DNA of 64,000 bases from contig NC_080568.1 in the NCBI RefSeq assembly GCF_030253575.1, positions 8,831,501 through 8,895,500 of the forward strand, in the 5' to 3' direction. Positions 36,601 to 45,821 of the stretch are shown here, in pieces. The translations under genes and the position numbers were made by a program. Source of the DNA: Rhododendron vialii. Lineage: Eukaryota; Streptophyta; Magnoliopsida; Ericales; Ericaceae. Within the stretch, counting starts at the first letter, position 1. The number at the start of each line of letters is the position of its first letter. The notes under the pieces were generated by a model. The model made no database searches, was not told where the DNA came from, and was given only the letters and a program-made list of their open reading frames with translations.

Positions 36601-37384
36601 ACCTAAATGAATTAGGAATCATCGTGTGCATAACAAAGGAAGAAACTTACCCCTTGCGACCATGAGCTTTGATGATCGAGAACATAGGTGAAGGAACCAA
36701 CACTCTACACAGTACCGAGAACAGTATCGAGAGAACATAGGTAGGTTTTCTAGCCGTTAGATTCAAAACATAAAATAAAATAAAAAATCACACAATCCAA
36801 CGAATCCAACGCTCCGAAAACTCCTCATGTTTTTGGGACAGAGGAAATCAAACCCATTCAAACAGACACATGTTTTCGGGACAGAGGAAATATAACTCAT
36901 TCAGACGACTCATCCGTGTAACTCTAGCTTTTTATTGGTGCTTTTACAAACGTGAGAACCTCATGTAATTCCAAGCAATTCAATGAGTGCAAAGGGAGCC
37001 TAAATTTAGAAAGTAGAAACTACTATTAGAGCTTGGCTTATTCACGAAGTCGCGCAATCACGTCTGTCCGTTTAGACAATCAATAGTTGGGATACGTTTT
37101 TCAATTTTGACCGATAAAAAATAAATTTTACCGGTCTAAATTAGTTTTTAAACCGGACAAAATCTTATTTATGGAAAACTCCGTAAAAAAGTTTTTCTCG
37201 AAACTGTATGAGTGTGTTGGAAAGTTACACTGGAGTAAAACTTTTAAAAATGGATGGAACTGACAATATTAAAACTCGAAGAACCAAAATGACACAAAAC
37301 ACACTTTAGGTACCTTCGGTAGTATTTTATGCAAAACAGATCGTGCAGATATAATTATATGGGAGCTTACTTCGGATTCTACAC

Positions 37385-37570
37385 AAACAATTATGTAAAA
37401 CTTTTTTCAAAGACTCCTGCCAAAATATCAACTCAATCTGATAAATATAGGTGCGCAATCCAATAATCTAACTTTTCATTATTCTGAAATCTGAATGAAA
37501 TATTAGACGACTGGATCGAGCACGTATAAATATCGGATTAAACTACTTTTTTTGGAGACCCCGAAGAAAT
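37385..37570. mobile_element. Foldback MITE, copy 2
   Basis: The arm ATCAACTCAATCTGATAAAT pairs with the complement of GATCGAGCACGTATAAATAT and following bases, as in the copy at 15,697-15,850. The ends are uncertain. It sits in the segment that distinguishes the flank of unit E from that of unit D. Confidence 0.45.
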
Positions 37571-37997
37571 GTATTACGGCTCAGATCATTTGTATAGGAT
37601 GCGTAATGTGTCCTACGCCGCAATCTGCGCACAAATCTGTGTGGGTAGCAGAACTGTAAATTAGTAAAAGTGATCTTAGTGAAAGTGAATCAAGCGTGTA
37701 ATTTTTTTTAAAAATTTCGACATTATTTGTCTCACAAGCACAACCAACACCTAATCAGCGATGGTTGAATCTCAGTCATAGTTTCATTAGTCCCCTTGGA
37801 AAACAATGGAGACCGAATAGATAGGATGGTCTACACAACAGCCATAGTTTTAAAAGGTTCCGAGAGTTTCCAAAACAGGAGGAACCAAACATCCATACAT
37901 TTACAAAGCAACCAAGACGAAACTAACCTACAAAGAAAAAACACGAAAACACAAAAGATCATCCAGCAATACAAGTCATTTGCAGTTGCTATAACTC

Positions 37998-38186
37998 GAA
38001 CATTGTAGACATCAAACGCCAGAAAGGTCATCTCCCTGCCTCACTCAAACCCATCACCCAAACGTAGTACCTCATCTCTACAAGTCATTCGAACATTGTA
38101 GACATCAAACGCCAAAAAGGTCATCTCCCTGCCTCACTCAAACCCATCACCCAACCGTAGTACCTCATCTCTATTTCTGAACTTAA
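37998..38186. repeat. 93-bp tandem duplication over the gene E stop codon
   Basis: The block from CATTGTAGACATCAAACGCC onward occurs at about 38,001 and again at about 38,094, an offset of 93 bp. The copied block includes the last codons and stop of gene E, so a second, unused ending (RDEVLRLGDGFE-like) lies downstream of the true stop at 38,134. Confidence 0.8.
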
Positions 38187-39657
38187 TTACTGCTTCAGGC
38201 GACAAGCGTTTGAATCCTATCAACTCCTTCAAAATCCTCGATTCCTCATAAATGTCCTCTGACTCCAACTTGATAAGCAGTCTCTCCAGAATAGGTGATT
38301 TGGCTAATATAACTTTGATGAAATCCAATTCAGGCCTCGTGCCAGATACCCTGTGTATCTCAACTTCTCGAAGTTGATTTAGTGAGATATCTGACCAGTC
38401 TAAAGATTCTAGAACAGGATCAAGAACTACAGTTACACCCGGACATGCCTGGAAAGAAGAAAACATAAATTTTCAGCCTAACGATTCAGAATATAATCTC
38501 AAACATAGAGAAATAACATGAGCTGTCATTACTTATCTTAAGTTGAATTTTTTCCAAGTTTGGGGAGCTTCTAATTAAGCAAAGAACCATATAGATCTCA
38601 TCTACTTTCTCAAGACAAATAAGATGCAATTTCAGAATTTTGAGATGAGTCAATGTATTTGGATGTCTATTTGGTACACCACCTGCAGTCATGGCCTAGA
38701 GCAAAGGACAAAAACAATTAAACAAAATAAGCATAATGAAGGCAACAAGCTCCCTATATGGCTAAATAAACGGACAAACAATGTTTAGTAAAGATAGGTT
38801 ACCTTGAGATGATAGTAGTCCAATTCCAGAAGTTCAGTGACAGGAAAAGTACCAGTCAGCATGTTTGGCTTAGATGGTAATGGTACTCGTTTCTCTGATA
38901 CTAAGTTCCAGGAGGATGATAGCAAATGAATTGATAGTTTTGCAAGATGAGGAGTACTTTTGAAACAAACAGAACTGAAAAGGTCTACAAACTGGGCGAA
39001 TCTCAGATTAAGAGCGACAATTTCCAGGTAACCAAAACTAATGAAGCATTCAATCATTAGCCGTTCCAGTAGCGGGCAAGCAGAAATCAAACTTGAAAGT
39101 GTGTCAGCAGCAATGACAACTTTATCAAGCTTCAGGCAAAGGAGCCTGCTAAATCCTTTAAACCCAAGTGGAGGTTTAAAGACACAAGCAACGAGATCCA
39201 AACATGTAATACCTCGACAAGAAAATAGTGATGACGGCAATTTATAAAGTCCACCCTTGTGAAAGTGTAGGGTCAATTCTTGGATGCCATTTTTTGACAC
39301 AAAATGTATCAATTGATCAATCTGTGGACAGCTTTCCAGCGCCGTTAAAGAGACTGTGAACTTGAGTATTGGTCCATGATGTTGTAGGAAAACTTGATAA
39401 ATAGTCGTCAGAAGGTTGTTCCTTGTTGCCGTCGTACATTCTTGGTAGAACGTATCATCAAATACAAGTTGGGGAAGCGTGGTCCAGATATGCCTCCACT
39501 TCTTCGACAAAACACTTGTCCTCACCGCAGCATGTAACCTCAGACACATTAAGATTTTTTCAAGTACATTGCACGGGAGATTACTGATCATGTCTGAAGT
39601 TGAACCACTCATTGTCCTCTTGTTCTCAGCGAAGCTTGAGCGGTCTATTTTTGTCAT
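38134..39657 (-). CDS. F-box/LRR/FBD protein E
   Basis: Three coding exons: 39,657-38,803, 38,695-38,537 and 38,448-38,134, phase 0, 442 residues. It is the closest relative of gene D and clearly a tandem duplicate. It has an F-box at about residues 22-60 (NVLEKILMCLRLHAAVRTSV then KKWRHIW), leucine-rich middle (SACPLLERLMI) and an FBD end (ISLNQLREVEIHRVSGTRPE). The expected role is substrate recognition in an SCF ubiquitin ligase. Like gene D, intron 2 begins ATAAGT in place of GTAAGT and ends CAG. The probable 5' exon lies at 40,582-40,690, and a 9.3-kb MULE is inserted about 220 bp further upstream, so its control may be altered. Confidence 0.8.
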
Positions 39658-40909
39658 GTTACTAACTATTCTTTACAATCAGAAAAAATAACCAAATCAG
39701 AAATCTTATAGCGTTTGTCTTTGTTCCATCACGTAGCACAAAATAAAAACACAGTAACGAACAACGCATTATTGGATTTACTCTTATACTGTAGCAATCT
39801 AATAACCCAAATTTGCAGAGAAAAAAGTAAATCAGAGAAAACATCTAGAAGAAAATTTCCCTGTAAATTATCTGCTGTTATACAAGTCTGCATTCCTTCT
39901 GCCTCCTGGATTCACCGGCAGGATTACTCATTCATGGACTCAGCAATTCTTTCTTTTGCTTTTTCTTATTTCTTGGTTCAAGCACAGAGCAATTCCCTTG
40001 TAACCTTACAGCTGTGTTTAGATCATAAACATATGGAGGGAATTCCCTAGGAAGACGGTAACGACAGGCAAATCAGAAGACTTGATCCCTCCTCAGAAGA
40101 CTTAATTTGAATGGGCGTAGATCCAATATTGATTTCATGCTTAAATTTCAAAATATTTGTAACGAAAACTTCAAAATTCGTGTAATCATTGAAACTTGGA
40201 ATTTAGATTTTAAGCTTCAGCCCCTCCTTCGTGTAAACCCTGCCTCAATCCCTGCCCCCGGTTATATACTCATAAAGTTCATATCTTTTAATAACTGAGG
40301 CGTCCGGACCAGTTTAGCGCAACTAGACTAATTTTGAGGACCAATCCCATAGTCCATACAAGTGTTTCTTATGATTTTGGAGGTAATACTCATAATTAAA
40401 CAAGAAGAGCAGCAAGAAGAATAACCGGCATTATATATTACGCACAAACAAACAAATGCATGACGCATCTATTCAACAATCGAGAACTACGACCAGAAGA
40501 AATTGACAAATTAATAAGTAGGAAATTAGCTTCTGCGCGCTTGAATCTGGAAAACAAATTAAGAGATTAATGGTTAATTACCTGGTTGTGGAAACTGGCC
40601 TGAAATCAAAGGGATGAAAAATTGAAGAGTCTTCAGTACAAGGGAGAATTCCCTCTTTCCGCTAGGGTTCTATTTTTCAACATGACCATCAAAATACATC
40701 CAAACCCTAACATGCCCTTATAAGCTAAGCTTCAATAGGCGTAAACTAGACCTCAGCAGCACTCTAGGGGAGAAGTCTCCAGAGAGTTAGAGAGAGAGTG
40801 GGGGTGGGGGTGGGGGTGGCTTCTGATCTCTTCCAATCCTTCCTCCTCCTCTCTCAGTCGCCCACCACCCAGACTCTCTCCTCTCTTCTCCGCTTCTCTC
40901 CTGCTAGTC
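39658..40909. other. Leader and promoter region of gene E
   Basis: There is no further gene. The 5' flank copy lies at 40,300-40,420. A G-rich run of four GGGGG-type blocks at 40,799-40,818 could form a G-quadruplex. The CT-rich stretch 40,815-40,905 runs up to the MULE insertion point. Confidence 0.5.
40582..40690 (-). other. Probable non-coding 5' exon of gene E
   Basis: Third copy of the leader block, ending at a GTAATTAACC donor. It includes the motif AACCCTAGCGGAAAGAGGGA near its start, matching 708-805. The implied leader intron runs to shortly before the start codon at 39,657. Confidence 0.45.
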
Positions 40910-41028
40910 GAGTTTTTGGCCGAAATGGACATAATTTGTAATCAAATTGGAGAAATAGTCATCTTTTGAAACGTTTTGTAATAGGCCATCGCGCTTTTTC
41001 AAAACGCGTTATAGCGGTTAGGTGCCAT
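40910..41028 (+). repeat. Left terminal inverted repeat of the MULE
   Basis: About 118 bp pair with 50,130-50,250, with few mismatches. Long inverted ends of this size are typical of MULEs. In mudrA-type elements the ends bind transposase and often act as promoters. Confidence 0.9.
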
Positions 41029-41241
41029 GTGGCCACGGTTTGGTTGCCACGTAGAAATCACACCTTTTGCCATAATAGCGCCTTTTGAAAAGGAGCGCAT
41101 TTTCAAAAGAAGCTATATTTCTAAACCCTAATCCTAATAGCGTCTTTTTCATATTTTAACCCTAATAGCTCCTTTTGAAAATGAGCTATAATTCTGACCC
41201 TAATCACCCTAATAGCTCCTTTTCAAAAGGAGCTATAATTC
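40991..41241. repeat. Left subterminal cluster of the 25-bp near-palindrome
   Basis: Copies of the form ATAGCTCCTTTTCAAAAGGAGCTAT, with T/G and A/C variants, lie at about 40,991, 41,074, 41,099, 41,136, 41,163 and 41,211. The copy at 41,211-41,236 is a near-perfect palindrome. Further copies lie at 44,288-44,402, 44,741-44,934 and 49,998-50,168. Confidence 0.8.
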
Positions 41242-41516
41242 TGACCCTGTTAACACAATCTCGAAAATGGGTTATGTAACATCCCAATTTTTTTTACACA
41301 AAATGTGAGAATTTGTTATCACCAAAGATATTATTAAAAGATTGGAAACAAAGAGATATTAAAAATTCTCACGATTCGTGTTAAAAAAATTAGAATTACT
41401 ATTAATTTGGAAAAAATTTGGATATAAAAGAGTGCACGAGTACATTGATTAATATAAAAGACTTGTTGAGTACAAACTTTTCATATAAAAACATCACATG
41501 ACATGTAATTTGAATT

Positions 41517-44247
41517 TCATTTTCCGCATCTTCTCTTGTTGTGACCTTGTTGACCACACTTTGAGCACGTCTGTGGCGGTTGGTGCTCAATCAAATCATC
41601 CATTTCATTTCAGATTCGATTCACTTTCGGGCGGCCTCGGCCTCGGAGACATTCTTTGTCTGGAAGAATTCTTGGCCCATCGTATGGCGGCTAGTAGGCT
41701 TGGTCAGGCAGTGGCTTGAATGAGAGAGATCCATACATGGCAATTGTTGTGTCGACCGTCCAATATTTGCCAAAGTAATCAAGAGGGTCAATATGCATTT
41801 TGTTGCAAACCGCAATAACGTGCGAACAGGGTATTTTCCACAACTGAATCTTATTGCAAGTGCACGTCTTGTTCGTCAAGTCAACTGTGTGTTTGTTATT
41901 TCCTTTGTATGGGCTCGTTCAATTGATTGGTGTATGTACCTCAAACAAGCCCGCTGCCCGGTTGAACACAATGACATCGTGTCCCACTGCATTTTCCCTC
42001 CAATGATCGTACTTTTCCTTTGCATATAAGCTGAAATGATTCCCTTTGGCTTTTGTATCCATTGACTTCACCAGCTTATTGTCAAAGTACTCTACACACT
42101 TGTAGAAGGTAAACGTAACAGTTGCCATGATCGGAAGGTGTCTGACTTCTTTTTCGACCCCATTGAAGCTCTCAGAGCAATTGGTAGTTTCACTGCCGTA
42201 CCGCCTACCTCCATCGTATGCAAACGTCCATTGTTTTTTGTTGAGTAGGTTAAGTTCTTGATAGATAAGTTCGTTAGCAAACCTTTTCAATTGGGTTAGT
42301 TTGGCCTTGAACTTTTTCTTTTGACATTCCATTGCGCAGACTTTGACTTCTTTTCCCATTAATTTCCCAAATCGACGATGATAGTTTGATCCCAAGTGAC
42401 GGAGATAGTAACGATGGTAAGCATGTGGGGGCCTCCACTCATATGCTAAATCATCCTCCAGCCATGACATGAGGCCGGAGTGCTTGTCTGAAATGAGACA
42501 CAAGTCTTGTTGTTTGGTTACGAAGTGTCTGATGCAAGTGAGGAACCATCCCCAATTGTCCCTATCCTCCTTTTCGACTACGGCAAATGCAATTGGCATT
42601 ATTTGGTTCTTAGCGTCTTGAGTGACTGCAACAAGTAACGTCCCTTTGTACCTTCCCGTGAGGAAGGTTCCATCAACAGAAATTACTGGCCGAGAATGCT
42701 TGAACCCTTCGATTGCCGATGCGAATGCCCAGAATAGTCTGTCAAATGTGGCACATCCTGGTAACCCTGAATCCTTGTATAACAACAGTGTGCGCGTACC
42801 CGGATTGGCTCGTTCGAGGACGTGTAGGAATACTGGGAGTGTTGCATGAGATTGGTCCCAATCCCCGTGCAAACGCGATATAACCAACTGCTTAGCTGCC
42901 CACGTCTTTGAATATGATGACATGTATCCCTCTGTTAACTTTTTAATGAATAACTGCAGCGTTTTGATCTTCGTACTGAAATTTGACCCGATAATTTCGG
43001 TCATCTCATTTGCCATGTAACGAGCATCAAGCATTGTGTGATCTTGGGTGACATTCATAGCCAAGCATGAGTGGGGCCCTGTATATTTTGTGACTTTCCA
43101 CATGTCTGAATTAGCCTTGATAGATGCTCGAAGTCGCCACCCACAGGACGTCTTGTTATTGCATTTGTAAGATAATAGATTGGGTGAAGATTTATCTGTT
43201 TTGACGACGTAATTCCTTGTCATGCAGAATTTTTTCATAGCATATTGCAACTCATCCTCTGAAGAGAATAACTGCGGGAAAATAACTTATCAAAATGAAT
43301 GTGCATGACTTTTACAATTTGATTATGACTCAAATAGAACGAGTTGTGAAAAAATCACATGTCCCTCAAAAAATTCTGATATCCCGTCCCATCCCAGATG
43401 ACTTCGGGTCGACATTGGTGGACTGGGGTCAATAATGTTTGACCATGTGTCTTGCGTGTACATGGGACATGGCGGCTTGTGTGCCGGAACTGTATTTCCT
43501 TGTCCATCAATGTAGTCATCCTCGAAGCCGTCGGCCTCCAAGGCCGCATCGACATCCTCCAACGAACTCTCTGATCCCTCGTCCGAACCCTCACGCTCTT
43601 CTTCTATGACATCGTCATGTAGTTGTGAAGCGCTTCCATGAAAAGTTGTATCGTGAAACGGAAATTCTGCAGAACTTTGGCCCTGTAATGATGTTGTGTC
43701 ATAATTGTAACGATATTGAGAACATTGACCTGGAAAATCTCCTGCACAGTAGTTTAAACCATTAACACCCATTTCGTACAGTATATATAGTTGGGTATAT
43801 TAATGAAAAAATTTAAACCTTACCAAATGTTGTTTCGTTATCATAATGTTGCGGTTGAGAACTTTCTCCGGGGAAATGTTCTTGTACATTACTGGGGTAT
43901 GCTGGAACGTTCATAGATTCAATGAACAAAATGGGAATGTAACCGGGAATTTCGCCGTGAACATCAAATATTAAATCTACTCCGGTATTGTCAACGATAT
44001 CTAGTGGAACGTGTTGATATGTGGGATTTGGAAATCTAATACTCGGAAAGCGATATGTTATTTTCATGAAAGTGTATGGCAATCCTGCAGCATTAGATAT
44101 CATCTCTTGCAGCTCTGAAAGTGTTATACCGCGCTGCATTGATAAATGAAGGGCCGTACCGCCATTGTACCATGGACCGCCGTCTATATGTTGGACAATT
44201 TGTCCACCAACATATACTATTACAGGGATAGCCATACAGATAATCAT
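41517..44247 (-). pseudogene. mudrA-like MULE transposase, three nonsense codons
   Basis: Exon 1 runs from Met at 44,247 or 44,235 to 43,824, exon 2 is 43,741-43,359, and exon 3 is 43,271-41,517. Introns are GTAAGG/CAG and GTGATT/CAG. The product would have an N-terminal MULE domain (VYVGGQIVQHIDGG), an acidic linker, a DNA-binding-like CSGWR-type region (SCGWRLRASIKA), and the DDE catalytic core: Asp in ISVDGTFLTGRYKG (codon 42,674-42,672), Asp in LISDKHSG (near 42,490) and Glu in TTNCSESFN (near 42,176). A SWIM zinc finger (CTCNKIQLWKIPCSHVIAVC) and a CCHC knuckle (CSKCGQQGHNKRRC) follow. In-frame TGA at 41,919-41,921, TAG at 41,691-41,693 and TGA at 41,610-41,612 interrupt the end. The frame is otherwise unbroken. 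The core domain is intact but the SWIM finger and knuckle would be lost. Confidence 0.88.
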
Positions 44248-44287
44248 TGTATGAGTTAATCAGGTGGTGATTGTTTATATGCACCAC

Positions 44288-44934
44288 ATAGCTCCTTTTG
44301 AAAAGGCGCTATTATAATAAAGCATTTTGAAAAGTCGCTATTGTAATAACGCCTTTTCAAAATGAGCTAAATTTGGTATAACGCCTTTACAAAAGAAGTT
44401 ATATATATCCTACAAATCCCAACAACCAGGCACATGCTTCGCCCAAACCATTGCCTTGCAGACTCAAAAATAGTTTATACATAATATCTTGTATCATTTT
44501 TTAGTTGTCTCATATAATTTTTTGTGGGATTGTATTTTCTTTTGCTTTAAGTCAAAAGGGCCTTTTTTGTATCCCATCGATCATGCAACATTTGTAAAGC
44601 GAGATTTGAGATATGTCAACCTTTGCATTTTTGAAGCTTGCCAATTTCTTTTTGACTTGTTGTGAAGCGTTCATTATTTTTTTGTAAGATGTACAACATC
44701 ATGAAATTTATTGACTAAATTAAAAAAAAAAATATTTAACCGCGCATTCTTAAAAGGCATTATACATGATATAACGCTTGTGATTGTATAACTCCTATTC
44801 AAAAGGAGCCATACTTTGTTATCTAGGCATGATTCCTAACATTCCAGGCATGATTCCTGTCATTCTAGTACGGCCAGGCCAAAAGCTTTTGCAGTTCACA
44901 TAGATTTTATAACTCCTATTCAAAAGGCGTTATA
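44288..44934. repeat. Internal clusters of the near-palindrome, upstream of the transposase
   Basis: Copies lie at about 44,288-44,312, 44,321-44,341, 44,347-44,370, 44,377-44,402, 44,741-44,764, 44,789-44,813 and 44,908-44,934. Most have the form TAACGCCTTTTCAAAAGGCG with variation. They fill the promoter side of the transposase gene. There is no coding frame between 44,250 and 45,260. Confidence 0.78.
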
Positions 44935-45265
44935 GTAAAGTGAAATTTAAAAAGGGAGTATTGTGCATAACTCTGCAATTGTTAGAATATGACTACACAT
45001 GTGAAATAAATGAAGCTACCATGTGATCTATTTCAGGAATAAGTACATAAAGATAGCAACAAAAGTTTACATGAAAATGCTAGTTTGATAGTATCTATTA
45101 CTGTTTTACAAGTAACAGAATATCAACTTTACGGCTCTCCACATAGGTTGATCAAAAAATGTGTTATTTTGTGGTAACTTGATCGGAAATGCTCCCAATC
45201 AGAACCACTGTACGGCGCTGAAACTTTCTTGCTTCTTTCTGAAAAAAACTTAGTATTGTTTAGTG

Positions 45266-45785
45266 TCCAATACGTGGCGTGTCCCCAGCCGTGTCCCCCA
45301 AAAACAATAATAAATATTATTGGACACGCCATGTCGAGTGTCCATTACGTGTCCCCACCGTATCCGCATGTCCCCGTGTCCAATACGTGGACACGGCGCC
45401 TTTCGTTAGCTACTTATTAGGGTCGGCATGTCCCAAACCGTGTCCCCCATAAAACAATAATAAATATTATTGGACACGCCATGTCGAGTGTCCATTACGT
45501 GCCCCCACCATATCCGCATGTCCCCGTGTCCAATACGTGGACACGGCGCCTTTCGTCAGCTACTTATTAGGGTCGGCATGTCCCAAACCGTGTCCCCCAT
45601 AAAATAATAATAAATATTATTGGACACGCCATGTCAAGTATCCATTACGTGTCCCCACCGTATCCGCATGTCCCCGTGTCCAATACGTGGACATGGCGCC
45701 CTTCATCAGCTATTTATTAGGGTCGGCGTGTCCCAAACCGTGTCCCCCATAAAACAATAATAAAAATTATTGGACACGGCACGTG
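45266..45785. repeat. 150-bp tandem array between PMD and transposase genes
   Basis: The anchor TGGACACGCC recurs at 45,321, 45,471, 45,621 and (as TGGACACGGC) 45,771, and TATCCGCATG at 45,361, 45,511 and 45,661, so the period is exactly 150 bp over about 3.5 copies. The unit is rich in GTGTCC and its complement. It lies just downstream of the PMD stop codon. Copies differ by few bases, so the array is fairly young. Confidence 0.92.
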
Positions 45786-45821
45786 GAGAGCAACAAATCA
45801 CAACATAGAGTAACAAAAAAA

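Larger units (their letters stand above)
35167..38133. other. Region upstream of gene D and downstream of gene E
   Basis: I see no gene. It includes the leader copy at 36,522-36,600, repeated F-box flanks (35,890-36,370 and 37,200-37,970), a foldback MITE at 37,385-37,570 and a 93-bp tandem duplication just after gene E. Bases about 37,327-37,660 replace about 80 bases of the flank seen in unit D, so this unit took a separate insertion or rearrangement there. Confidence 0.5.

Noticed and set aside
41498..42849. Plus-strand frames opposite the transposase
   Set aside because: They are shadows of the mudrA-like coding strand.
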